Made by a program: the position numbers and the translations under genes
Notes under the pieces: generated by a model
What the model saw: only the letters and a program-made list of their open reading frames with translations
Told to the model about the DNA's origin: nothing
Database searches by the model: none
In this document: in pieces, positions 24,354 through 33,410 of the stretch
Layout of the letters: each line of letters starts with the position of its first letter
Numbering within the stretch: position 1 is the stretch's first letter
Assembly (NCBI GenBank): GCA_903869185.1
Contig: CAIPYC010000062.1
Span: 1-41,374 of the forward strand
Reading direction: 5' to 3'
Source of the DNA: an uncultured cyanobacterium
GTDB lineage: Bacteria > Cyanobacteriota > Cyanobacteriia > Cyanobacteriales > Microcystaceae
DNA: 41,374 nucleotides

Positions 24354-25595
24354 ATGTCCACATTTAATCAACTCTCATCTCTTGGCGATCTTCTTGTTGA
24401 ACAAATTCCTGGACAAGAGACTATACTGGCCTGTCCATTGACGGTCGATTCTATGTCCAAGGTGTTACAGTTAGCCTCTTTAAATCGATGGTCAGTAGTC
24501 CCCACCGGCCAAGGTACTAAATTGACTTGGGGGTCTGCGATGATAAATTCTCCCAAAATATTACTTAGCACAAAAAAATTAAACAAGATTCTCGATCACG
24601 CTGCCTCTGACCTTACGGTGACCGTAGAAGCCGGCTTACAGCTAAGTCAGCTACAGAAAGAACTAGCCAAGTTTCGCCAGTTCTTGCCTATTGATCCTGC
24701 TTACCGAGATCTAGCAACCCTAGGAGGTATCGTTTCGACCGCTGATACTGGTAGCTATCGGCAAAGATATGGATCTCTGAGGGATTTAGTTCTAGGTCTC
24801 TCCTGGCTTAGAAGTGATGGACAACTAGCCAAAGCTGGTGGCAAGGTCGTCAAAAACGTAGCAGGTTACGACTTGATGAAACTTTTAAGCGGATCCTATG
24901 GAACCTTGGGAGTCATAACGAGTATAACCTTTCGACTCTATCCATTGCCTAGCGACTCTCTGACTTTGCTGATAACCGGAAAGGCAGAGGAGATCAATCT
25001 ACTTGCTCAAAAAATATATCAATCCAGTCTGACCCCCAGCATGTTTGACTTACTTTCAGCTGGATTGGTAACACGCCTGGGTCTAGGGGAAGATTTGGGA
25101 CTCATTGTTAGATGGCAAACTACTGCCGAGAGCATTGATAGGCAAAAAGAGATAGTGATGGCAGAGCCTTATAACTGTCAGTTTAAAGTTTACCAAGGAG
25201 AAGCGCAAGATGATCTCTGGCAAGAAATCAAATCTACCATTCGCCATAAAGATCAGCAATCATCTATAATTTGCAAATTCGGTATCAAATCGAGCTGTGG
25301 AGTGGATTTTCTCAATTCTACTTTAGCCAAATCATTGCTGGGACAATTTCATTTTACCAGCGGTATAGGTTATCTCAAAACAACAGAAATACAATCCCTA
25401 AAAGAGCTTCGTAAATTCCTAGAAGCGCAAAAAGGCTTTCTTACAATTTTGGAAAGATCAACAACAGAAAACAGTTTTGAATCACTTGAACCTTGGGGAT
25501 ATCAGGGCAATTCTCTAGATTTGATGTCCAAGATCAAACAACAATTTGATCCTCTCGCAATACTAAGTCCCGGACGTTTCATTGGCAATATCTAA
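24354..25595 (+). CDS. glcE: glycolate dehydrogenase FAD-binding subunit (GlcE)
   Basis: A 413-residue flavoprotein of the FAD_binding_4 type, part of photorespiratory glycolate oxidation to glyoxylate. FAD-binding features: VVPTGQGTKLTWG, DLTVTVEAGLQLSQLQ, ATLGGIVSTADTGSYRQRYG and the GlcE-type VVKNVAGYDLMKLLSGSYGTLGVIT. It is about 60 residues longer than typical proteobacterial GlcE, normal for cyanobacteria as far as I recall. glcF follows after 5 nt, so the two form an operon; glcD is not in the window. Confidence 0.88.
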   Translation: MSTFNQLSSLGDLLVEQIPGQETILACPLTVDSMSKVLQLASLNRWSVVPTGQGTKLTWGSAMINSPKILLSTKKLNKILDHAASDLTVTVEAGLQLSQLQKELAKFRQFLPIDPAYRDLATLGGIVSTADTGSYRQRYGSLRDLVLGLSWLRSDGQLAKAGGKVVKNVAGYDLMKLLSGSYGTLGVITSITFRLYPLPSDSLTLLITGKAEEINLLAQKIYQSSLTPSMFDLLSAGLVTRLGLGEDLGLIVRWQTTAESIDRQKEIVMAEPYNCQFKVYQGEAQDDLWQEIKSTIRHKDQQSSIICKFGIKSSCGVDFLNSTLAKSLLGQFHFTSGIGYLKTTEIQSLKELRKFLEAQKGFLTILERSTTENSFESLEPWGYQGNSLDLMSKIKQQFDPLAILSPGRFIGNI

Positions 25596-25600
25596 AAATC

Positions 25601-26914
25601 ATGCAGACTTCTAATACAGGTTTCGATTCTAAAAATCCCCCTTCTGCCGAATTGCTAGATGCCTGTGTGCATTGTGGCTTCTGCCTAGACACCTGTCCCA
25701 GCTACCGGGTAATAGGCAAGGAAACTGATTCTCCGCGCGGACGTATCTATCTGATGGATGCCATTAATCAAGATGAGGCTCGTTTTGATTCGGTAACCTC
25801 CCAGCATTTTGATAGCTGCTTGGGTTGTTTGGCATGTGTGACAAGCTGTCCATCCGGTGTAAGGTATGACCAATTGATTATCTCGACTAGAGCGCAGGTT
25901 GAAAGAAACCAACCCCGCTCGTTCCATCAAAAAGTCATAAGGAGTATTATTTTTAATCTTTTTCCTTATCCTGAACGTTTAAAATATCTCTTACCTTTGT
26001 TCTGGCTATACCAAAACTCTCGATTACAATCTCTCTTTTTGAAAATGGGCTTCCTCAAAGCCATCTCCTCCAACCTCTCTGCAATGGAATCTTTATTGCC
26101 CCCAGTAGACCTAAAAAGCCTTCAGGTTAATTTTCCTGCTATAGTTCCATCTCAAGGGAAAAAACGTTATAGAGTTGGTATGGTTTTAGGCTGTGTGCAG
26201 CGTCTATTTTTCTCCTCAGTCAATGCCGCCACTATTAGGGTTTTAACTGCCAATGGCTGCGAGGTGGTAATTCCTCCTCAACAAGGATGCTGCGCCGCAA
26301 TACCTGCTCATCAAGGACGTGAAAAGCAGGCTCAGGAACTTGCTCGGCAAATGATAGATAGTTTTGCAGCAACAGAAGTTGACTATATCATTATCAACGC
26401 TGCAGGTTGCGGACATACACTCAAGGAGTATGGAGGTATCCTAAAGGATGATCCGCTGTACCAGCAAAAGGGCAGAGATTTCTCCAATAGGGTCAGGGAT
26501 ATTCAGGAATTTCTTGTAGAGATTGGGTTAACTACTCAGCTTTTCCCCCTTACAGAAGAAACTTTGACCATAGTTTATCAAGACGCTTGTCATCTATTGC
26601 ATGGCCAATCTATCAGCGCGCAGCCTCGAGAACTTTTGCGACAAATCCCAAATGTGATCCTGAAAGAACCGCTTGACGCCGCACTTTGTTGTGGAAGTGC
26701 CGGAGTATACAATATGCTTGAACCAGAGGTTGCTGAGCAATTGGGGCAACAGAAACTGAAAAATCTCTTAAATACCGGGGCTCAAATGATTGCATCGTCA
26801 AATCCGGGCTGTTCATTACAAATTACTAGGTCTATGAAAACCCAGGGTCAAGCCATTGCACTGAGACACCCAATTGAACTATTAGACCTTGCAATTAGAG
26901 GAGAGAGGATTTAA
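25601..26914 (+). CDS. glcF: glycolate dehydrogenase iron-sulfur subunit (GlcF)
   Basis: A 437-residue protein with two [4Fe-4S] ferredoxin motifs, CVHCGFCLDTCPSY (about residues 22-35) and CLGCLACVTSCPSG (about residues 73-86), and two CCG (DUF224) domains with LGCVQRLFF/GCCAAIPAH and DACHLLHGQ/CCGSAGVYNML. It carries electrons from the flavin subunits towards quinone. It is read directly after glcE. Its last 33 nt overlap the convergent GT8 gene. Confidence 0.93.
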   Translation: MQTSNTGFDSKNPPSAELLDACVHCGFCLDTCPSYRVIGKETDSPRGRIYLMDAINQDEARFDSVTSQHFDSCLGCLACVTSCPSGVRYDQLIISTRAQVERNQPRSFHQKVIRSIIFNLFPYPERLKYLLPLFWLYQNSRLQSLFLKMGFLKAISSNLSAMESLLPPVDLKSLQVNFPAIVPSQGKKRYRVGMVLGCVQRLFFSSVNAATIRVLTANGCEVVIPPQQGCCAAIPAHQGREKQAQELARQMIDSFAATEVDYIIINAAGCGHTLKEYGGILKDDPLYQQKGRDFSNRVRDIQEFLVEIGLTTQLFPLTEETLTIVYQDACHLLHGQSISAQPRELLRQIPNVILKEPLDAALCCGSAGVYNMLEPEVAEQLGQQKLKNLLNTGAQMIASSNPGCSLQITRSMKTQGQAIALRHPIELLDLAIRGERI

Positions 26915-27754
26915 AGGATTATAAGATCTCCATAAATCTCCATAGATTATGTTATCTGTTTTCCATGGTTTGTGATAGCCACCACTCCAGTGAATAACCT
27001 TAGCTTGTGCTAAATCACACTTGAGCAAGCTTGCTACAGGTCTGGAATTTCCATAGCCAGAACGATTCCAATTTCTATCTAGAGGTATAAAGTTTTTAAA
27101 CATCAAGTTTAATATAGTCTCGTCCCCAACTCTGTAAAGATTATAGTTATGATTTGCCTCCAAGTCGAGATAATATTGGAGATTTTTGTAAGTCTCCTGA
27201 TTCCAATAAGAAAAGTCAGTTAAGAACACACCACTATTAAAACTATATTTCATTTCCTTAGTTTCCTTTAAGGCAATTAATATATTGACAAAATGCCCAA
27301 GGGGAGGGAGTAATTGAGGCGCTGCTGCAAAAAACTGGTTACTGGAAAACGACTCTACGGCATTGTATAAATCTGCTATATCAGCAAGAACAATTAAGTC
27401 TGTATCAAGATATATTATTTTATTTATATCAGGAAAAATATCTTTTAAGAAAAAGCGGGAAAATTGCATATTTCTAGATTTTTTTCTTTCATCCGACTGT
27501 TCAGCATATTTCGCACCGAGATATATTTTGATGAATTCTGGTGGATTGAAAGTCTGAATTCTAATAGTAAAAATATGCTCGGGAAAAGTCTGTTCAATTA
27601 AATCAGAAAAAAAATCAATCTCTTCTTCAGGAACTACAAGATTAAATCTCAGATTTTCCGGAAATTTTGTATTTCTTATAATTGAGTTTATTGTTGTCAG
27701 TAACGAAAGATAAATCGGTTTATTTAAAGCGAACGCAACGTCTATATAGGTCAT
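26882..27754 (-). CDS. glycosyltransferase family 8 protein
   Basis: A 290-residue GT-A fold transferase. It starts MTYIDVAFALNKPIYLSLLTTINSI, has the metal-binding DTD at residues 117-119 within IIYLDTDLIVLADI, and the late KVIHWSGGYHKPWK motif (family HxxGxxKPW). Related enzymes add galactose or glucose from UDP-sugars to glycans or glycogenin-like acceptors. It is more AT-rich than glcF and glgA on either side. The 3' end overlaps glcF by 33 nt on the opposite strand. Confidence 0.88.
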   Translation of the reverse strand: MTYIDVAFALNKPIYLSLLTTINSIIRNTKFPENLRFNLVVPEEEIDFFSDLIEQTFPEHIFTIRIQTFNPPEFIKIYLGAKYAEQSDERKKSRNMQFSRFFLKDIFPDINKIIYLDTDLIVLADIADLYNAVESFSSNQFFAAAPQLLPPLGHFVNILIALKETKEMKYSFNSGVFLTDFSYWNQETYKNLQYYLDLEANHNYNLYRVGDETILNLMFKNFIPLDRNWNRSGYGNSRPVASLLKCDLAQAKVIHWSGGYHKPWKTDNIIYGDLWRSYNPLNPLSSNCKV

Positions 27755-28030
27755 AAAAAAGGGTATAATTGTATTTTATTTAGCAACAACGCCAGCTTAC
27801 TCTATATCATAGTAATTTTGTCCTTAGATGACAAGAGGTTGATGGTTTATTCAATATTCTTGAATACCTATTATAAATCTGCAAGAGATGAACCTATAAT
27901 CCTAGATAGTTTACGGGTGAGAAGTCTACCAAATATATCCCATATTCCCCATATGTGATTAACTAATTATTAAAGTTCTCAATTTTGTCACCCTTAAGAT
28001 CAATTAATAAAATACTGGAATCTAGAAAAT
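27755..28030. promoter_or_regulatory. divergent spacer upstream of the GT8 gene and glgA
   Basis: 276 bp without ORFs, AT-rich, containing the promoters of both divergent genes. Several TATAAT-like hexamers occur (for example TATTATAAAT near 27870), but I cannot pick a pair with confidence. No riboswitch-like structure recognised. Confidence 0.3.
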
Positions 28031-29464
28031 ATGAAAATCTTGTTTGTTTCAGCCGAGGCTGCTCCTATCGCCAAGGTAGGTGGACTGGGAGATGTAGTAG
28101 GGGCTCTGCCCAAGGTTTTACGTCAATTGGGACATGATGTCCGGATTTTTTTTCCATACTATGGTTTTCTACCAGACAAGATGAGTATTCCTGCTGAACC
28201 AATCTGGACGGGATCGGCGATGTTTGAGAAGTTTTCCATCTACGAAACGATCCTACCTGGCAGCGATGTTCCCCTTTATCTGTTTAACCATCCCAGCTTT
28301 AATCCACGTAATATTTATGGGGGTGAAGATGAAGCATGGCGTTTTACTCTTTTTAGTAATGGAGCAGCGGAATTTGTTTGGAATTATTGGAAACCAGATG
28401 TAATTCATTGTCATGACTGGCACACAGCAATGCTTCCTGTTTGGATGCATCAATCTTCTGATATTGCCACGGTCTTTACAATCCACAACCTAGCATATCA
28501 AGGTCCCTGGCGTTGGTATCTACAAAAGATAACCTGGTGCCCATGGTATATGCAGGGCGAGAGCGTCATGTCTTCAGCCATTATGTTTGCAGACCGAGTG
28601 ACAACGGTCTCTCCAACCTACGCAAACCAGATACAGACCCCCACTTATGGAGAAGGGCTAGATGGTTTGCTCTCTTATGTTAGTAGCAATACGGTTGGCA
28701 TTTTAAATGGCATTGATACTAATCTATACAATCCCGGAGCCGATCGTTTCATAATGCAGGAATATACGGCCGATACCATTGAAAAACGCATAGCGAACAA
28801 GACAGCCCTCCAGGAAGAAGTTGGACTGCAGGTCAACAAGGGAGCCATGTTGGTTTCTATGGTTACCCGCCTGGTTGAACAAAAAGGAATAGATCTGCTC
28901 CTACAGATTCTAGATAGGTTCCTTTCCTACACAGATGCACAATTTTTAGTGCTAGGTACAGGAGATCGTTATTATGAAAGCGAACTTTGGAATATTGCCT
29001 CTCACTTTCCTGGCAGAATGTCTGTCCAGCTCCTCTACAACGACGCTCTCTCTCGCCGAATCTATAGCGGATCGGATGTATTAGCTATGCCTTCGCGTTT
29101 TGAGCCTTGTGGCATCAGTCAAATGCTGGCAATGCGATATGGCTGCGTACCACTAGTGCGCAATACAGGAGGATTGGTGGATACGGTTTCATTCCATGAT
29201 CCAGCTAATGAGAAAGGAACAGGCTTTAGCTTTGACCGCTATGAACCTTTAGACTTTTATACTTGTCTGATAAGAGCTTGGGAAAGCTACCGTTATAAAG
29301 AAAGTTGGACCCTTCTCCAGCAAAGAGCGATGCGCCAAGATTTCAGTTGGTATCAATCAGCAATTGATTATCTAAAGGTTTACAAACAGATCAAAGGAAT
29401 TCCCGATATATTGACCACTGAAGAACAGAATAAATTAGCTATTATGACCAAGCCAAAGAGTTGA
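28031..29464 (+). CDS. glgA: glycogen synthase (GlgA, GT5)
   Basis: ADP-glucose-dependent alpha-1,4-glucan synthase of 477 residues. ADP-glucose binding KVGGLGDVVGALP at residues 15-27; HCHDWHTAMLP; the catalytic region FTIHNLAYQG; the C-terminal MVTRLVEQKGIDLL and the GT-B ribose/phosphate site SRFEPCGISQMLAMRYGCVPLVRNTGGL. Cytoplasmic, uses the product of GlgC (not in window). It ends 3 nt before the convergent DUF3352 gene. Confidence 0.95.
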   Translation: MKILFVSAEAAPIAKVGGLGDVVGALPKVLRQLGHDVRIFFPYYGFLPDKMSIPAEPIWTGSAMFEKFSIYETILPGSDVPLYLFNHPSFNPRNIYGGEDEAWRFTLFSNGAAEFVWNYWKPDVIHCHDWHTAMLPVWMHQSSDIATVFTIHNLAYQGPWRWYLQKITWCPWYMQGESVMSSAIMFADRVTTVSPTYANQIQTPTYGEGLDGLLSYVSSNTVGILNGIDTNLYNPGADRFIMQEYTADTIEKRIANKTALQEEVGLQVNKGAMLVSMVTRLVEQKGIDLLLQILDRFLSYTDAQFLVLGTGDRYYESELWNIASHFPGRMSVQLLYNDALSRRIYSGSDVLAMPSRFEPCGISQMLAMRYGCVPLVRNTGGLVDTVSFHDPANEKGTGFSFDRYEPLDFYTCLIRAWESYRYKESWTLLQQRAMRQDFSWYQSAIDYLKVYKQIKGIPDILTTEEQNKLAIMTKPKS

Positions 29465-29467
29465 TTT

Positions 29468-31123
29468 TCACTTTGTAGAAGATAGATTGAAATAAACAGT
29501 AGCGCGGCCGACTCCGTCTTTTCGGCCCATACTGGATAACACTAAGGATTTCAAATGTTCCAGTAGGGGCTCAAGAGGGAGCTGAGCTACGGTAGTTATG
29601 GGATATTTTTTAGCCAAAAGAGGTAAAAATTTTTCCCAATTGAGATAGAAGTAACCATCGTTATTTTTAGGAAGGGAGCTTTGCAAAAGGGCTAAATTAG
29701 AATGAGCTGAAGCTCTAATAGCAACCTTGAGGGTCTCAATGGAGCTGGCAAAAATTTCATAATTTCCCACAGTGGCATGAATTCCCTTGACAAGCGTGCT
29801 TAGATTGGATGAGTCCTGATCACTCTCAAATTCCGACCAGACCGTAGCCTGATGACCTAAAACAGAAAGAGAGCCAAGACTAAGTCCCTGTTCAAGGGCG
29901 ATTGTATTTAGATTTTCAATACCGGAATCAACCCCCGGCTTGCGCTCAACGGCAAATAACCAATCTGGCGATTCATCTTTGGAATTATCGATCAGAGCAA
30001 GAGCAAATTCTCCCTTGACCCACGGAAAGACATCTTGAGTTATGGTTATTTGTCCAAGCCTATTTTCCAAACGCTTGAGTGCATCGTTGAGAATTTGTTG
30101 AAGAGGACTGTTGTCAGATAATTCTTTATCAATTTTATCCCAAAGCGCAGGTAGGTCAGATCCTGATAGTGAAACGATACTGCTACTAGGTACATATTCA
30201 AGCGCACCAACAGGCTCTGAGAGTATTGGTTCACTGGAGTCAGAGAGATTATCGTTGATTAGTGCTGTCTGAGCTATCAATCCCCCCTCATCAAGGGTAA
30301 GGTTTACTGTCAGTGTCTGCACAATCTTACTATCTGCCGGAGCGGCAACATTACCCAACCAAGCTGATACCAGAGGAAGATTGGCATAAACTAAGCCTAA
30401 TCGCGATGGTTCAACAGACTCTAGAGCTCTTGAGTAGAGAGGGGATCTCTTTAAGCTCAAATTATCAACCTGCAAGGTGTTGATTGCCTCGCGCAGAATT
30501 TTTGGACGATTTGCAAACAGGACAAAATCAGCCAAAACAGCGCTACTGGTAAGAAATTTGTCAGGCTGAGAATTGAGCAAGTTCTGAGTGATTATATTGA
30601 CACCCTTGTAGGATTCAAACTTTAATTGTGAGTTTCGCTTGAGGGCGTTTTTAGAATATGCAGCTTGGAGAAACTCTTTTGATAACTCAGGATTTTTGGT
30701 TTCAACCGCCAGTAAATAACCCGGTTCAACACCATTGACGCTATTGTGATCGTAGTCAAGCGAAGTTACCGCAAGAGTTATTTCTTGTCCGATCCAAGGA
30801 CTAATCTCTTTACGATAATCAAGCCCTGTGGATTTGAGAAGATTGATCTCCAACTGCCTTATATCGCGTTGTACCTTTGCCCGTTGCCATACCGGAACTC
30901 TTGAACTAGTTAGACTCTCAAGGGAATCTGGGTTAACCAGAAGCGAAAACATCAAAGGAGATTGCTTAGGAACAAGCAAAGGGGCTTGAGGTTCCCTTAG
31001 AAGACTAGCGGTAGCCAAACTTAAAGGGCCAGAGCGCAAAGTCCAAGCAAAGATTGATCCTGCCACTGTCAACATAGAGATAACGACAATGAGCAAAACT
31101 AGAAAAAATGAACGCTGTTTCAC
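29468..31123 (-). CDS. DUF3352 domain protein
   Basis: A 551-residue exported or membrane-anchored protein. An N-terminal hydrophobic helix (LVLLIVVISMLTVAGSIFAW, residues 8-27) is followed by a long beta/alpha region typical of cyanobacterial DUF3352: LVPKQSPLMFSLLVNP, YLLAVETKNPE, and the FALALIDN segment. Function unknown. It is downstream of era on the same strand with a 48-bp gap and convergent with glgA. Confidence 0.75.
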   Translation of the reverse strand: MKQRSFFLVLLIVVISMLTVAGSIFAWTLRSGPLSLATASLLREPQAPLLVPKQSPLMFSLLVNPDSLESLTSSRVPVWQRAKVQRDIRQLEINLLKSTGLDYRKEISPWIGQEITLAVTSLDYDHNSVNGVEPGYLLAVETKNPELSKEFLQAAYSKNALKRNSQLKFESYKGVNIITQNLLNSQPDKFLTSSAVLADFVLFANRPKILREAINTLQVDNLSLKRSPLYSRALESVEPSRLGLVYANLPLVSAWLGNVAAPADSKIVQTLTVNLTLDEGGLIAQTALINDNLSDSSEPILSEPVGALEYVPSSSIVSLSGSDLPALWDKIDKELSDNSPLQQILNDALKRLENRLGQITITQDVFPWVKGEFALALIDNSKDESPDWLFAVERKPGVDSGIENLNTIALEQGLSLGSLSVLGHQATVWSEFESDQDSSNLSTLVKGIHATVGNYEIFASSIETLKVAIRASAHSNLALLQSSLPKNNDGYFYLNWEKFLPLLAKKYPITTVAQLPLEPLLEHLKSLVLSSMGRKDGVGRATVYFNLSSTK

Positions 31124-31171
31124 AGATTCTGCCTAATGAGCTAACTACTTAGTATTTTAAGCCTAGATCAG

Positions 31172-32104
31172 CTAATTTTCTTCTCGATAACCCAATTCAG
31201 CTAACAACATTCTAGATTGTCTCCATTTGGGCTCGACTTTGACAAAAAGCTCCAGATAGACATCACCGTCAATAAGTTTTTGGATCTGTTCTCTGGCAGA
31301 TTGGCCGATATTTCTAAGCATTGAGCCCTTTGCTCCAATGATAATACCCTTTTGAGATTGTCTTTCAACATTAATAGCGGCCATAACTCTAGTGAGCTTG
31401 GGAGTTTCTTCTACCTTTTCAATAACAACAGCAACCGAATGGGGTATCTCTTGTTGAGTTAGGTGTAATATCTGTTCTCTAATTAACTCACCCATAATAA
31501 AGCGCTCAGGCTGATCTGTAACCAAATCTGGAGGATAGTAATAAGGACCGTTTGGCAGAGCTTCCAGGAATCTTTGCTGTAGCTCTAAAGTACCTGTGCC
31601 ATCAAGGGCTGAAAACTTGAGGTAGGGCCAGCTATATTGCTGAGCTAAATCATGATAGCTTTGGTCAATTTGTTCATCTTTTTGTTGGTCTGCTTTATTG
31701 AGACCCAAGATAACAGGAGTCGATGAACTTGTCAAAAGTTCTGCTATATAACGATCCCCACCTCCGGCTTTAACAGAACAATCCACAACCATTAAAACTA
31801 AATCTACCGAATCAAAAGAGGCGATAGCGTTTTTGAATAGAATTTTGCCAAGTTGATGATGTGGCTTGTGAATGCCTGGGGTATCTACAAAAATAATCTG
31901 GGCATTCTCGTTGGTTAGAATTCCCCTCAAACGATTGCGCGTGGTTTGGGCTACAGGAGAAGTTATCGCTATTTTTTGACCAATAAGATGGTTCATCAAT
32001 GTGGACTTTCCGACATTGGGACGACCTACAATGGCAATAAAGCCGGATCTAAAATTTTCTTTTGCCTCGGGAATTGTTCCTAGCATCGCTTTGTTGAGAT
32101 TCAT
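31172..32104 (-). CDS. era: GTPase Era
   Basis: Ribosome-assembly GTPase binding 16S rRNA. G1 motif GRPNVGKST at residues 27-35, G3 DTPG at about 74-77, G4 NKAD near residue 137, and a C-terminal KH domain with GIIIGAKGSMLRNIG. The frame extends to a TTG at 32110, but I choose ATG 32104 (310 residues). It is divergent from the glycosyltransferase pair at 32250. Confidence 0.95.
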   Translation of the reverse strand: MNLNKAMLGTIPEAKENFRSGFIAIVGRPNVGKSTLMNHLIGQKIAITSPVAQTTRNRLRGILTNENAQIIFVDTPGIHKPHHQLGKILFKNAIASFDSVDLVLMVVDCSVKAGGGDRYIAELLTSSSTPVILGLNKADQQKDEQIDQSYHDLAQQYSWPYLKFSALDGTGTLELQQRFLEALPNGPYYYPPDLVTDQPERFIMGELIREQILHLTQQEIPHSVAVVIEKVEETPKLTRVMAAINVERQSQKGIIIGAKGSMLRNIGQSAREQIQKLIDGDVYLELFVKVEPKWRQSRMLLAELGYREEN

Positions 32105-32249
32105 ATACAATTACCATATCGCGAAGTCTTGTCCATTGGAAATTTTAAGGGCAGACAAAAGAGTGTCAATTACTGTGGTAAATTATTTCAAAGATTTTAT
32201 TCTGCAACACCGAAGTAAAATCATAGTATCCACTTGAGTCTATTTCCAA
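32105..32249. promoter_or_regulatory. divergent spacer between era and the glycosyltransferase pair
   Basis: 145 bp that must contain both promoters. On the plus strand TTGCAA-like and TATTTC hexamers occur shortly before 32250, but no strong sigma-70 pair is evident. No other structure recognised. Confidence 0.25.
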
Positions 32250-33410
32250 ATGCCTCGTACGAGAAAACTTCTTTCTATTGGACACTCATATGTAGTTGCC
32301 TTGAATAGGCGATTGGTAAATGAAATGGCTTTGCTTGGCAAAGGGAAGTGGGATGTAACCGCAGTTGCCCCCAGTATCATGCACGGCGATCTCAGAACAT
32401 TGAAGCTCGAAAGTGATCCCAAAGAGATTTGTCGACTCGAAAAGGTACCAGTTTATAACAGTGGTCGAATTCACTTCATGACCTATGGCTGGCGATTGAA
32501 GGAAATAATGCAACAGCCATGGGATCTTGTTCATTGTTGGGAAGAGCCATACATACTCGCTGGCGCTCAGCTTGCCTGGTGGATGCCTCAAGAATCTCCT
32601 TTGGTCTATAGAACTGCCCAAAGTAAATCTAAAAGATATATACCTCCTTTCAACTGGATAGAGCAATATTCCATGAATCGTGCCTCAGCCTGGATATGCT
32701 CAGGACAAACAGTCTATGACGCGCTAAGAGATCGCTCTGGCTATGCCAAGCCCATGAGATTGATCCCCCTTGGAGTCGATCCTAAACACTTCTATCCATC
32801 GCCAGAGTCCGGCAAAAGGATTCGCCAGATCCTCAATTGGGATGATACTGATGTACCGATCATTGGCTATCTAGGGCGACTGGTACCCGAAAAGGGATTA
32901 ACATTGTTGATGAATGTTCTCGAACGTCTTGAGGTGCCTTGGCGGGTGTTGTTTGTTGGTACTGGTGAGATGGAACGTGAGTTGCAAAATTGGTCAAAAC
33001 TTCATCCTAATCAAGTTAGAATTTGCACTGATGTTCGACACAACGAAGTTGCTCAGTACCTTAATGCCATGGATGTACTGGTTGCCCCAAGTCAGACTAA
33101 AAAAAACTGGCGTGAACAATTCGGCAGAATGTTGATTGAAGGACTTGCTTGTGGTGTTCCTGTAATTGGTAGTGACAGTGGAGAAATTCCTTATGTAATT
33201 GGACAAGCCGGTGTTGTGGTAGGAGAAAAAGATGAGTCTGCCTGGGTCGGGGCTATTTCCGAATTGATAACCAACCCAGCTAAAAGAGAAGAATTAAGAG
33301 AAAGAGGACTAGAGAAAGTGCATACTGAATTTAGTTGGGAGATTGTTGCACGAAAATATCTCGACTTTTTTGATGAACTTGTAGAAACCAATACTTTTGG
33401 CAGAAAATGA
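32250..33410 (+). CDS. glycosyltransferase family 4 (GT-B) protein
   Basis: A 386-residue retaining glycosyltransferase. The C-terminal Rossmann domain has GYLGRLVPEKGLTLLM, LFVGTGEMERELQ and the EX7E motif in REQFGRMLIEGLACGVPVIGSDSGEIP. The N-terminal domain includes WDLVHCWEEPYILAG, characteristic of acceptor-side variation. Sugar and acceptor are unknown, probably surface polysaccharide or glycolipid. Its stop overlaps the next glycosyltransferase start (ATGA), so the two likely act together. Confidence 0.88.
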   Translation: MPRTRKLLSIGHSYVVALNRRLVNEMALLGKGKWDVTAVAPSIMHGDLRTLKLESDPKEICRLEKVPVYNSGRIHFMTYGWRLKEIMQQPWDLVHCWEEPYILAGAQLAWWMPQESPLVYRTAQSKSKRYIPPFNWIEQYSMNRASAWICSGQTVYDALRDRSGYAKPMRLIPLGVDPKHFYPSPESGKRIRQILNWDDTDVPIIGYLGRLVPEKGLTLLMNVLERLEVPWRVLFVGTGEMERELQNWSKLHPNQVRICTDVRHNEVAQYLNAMDVLVAPSQTKKNWREQFGRMLIEGLACGVPVIGSDSGEIPYVIGQAGVVVGEKDESAWVGAISELITNPAKREELRERGLEKVHTEFSWEIVARKYLDFFDELVETNTFGRK

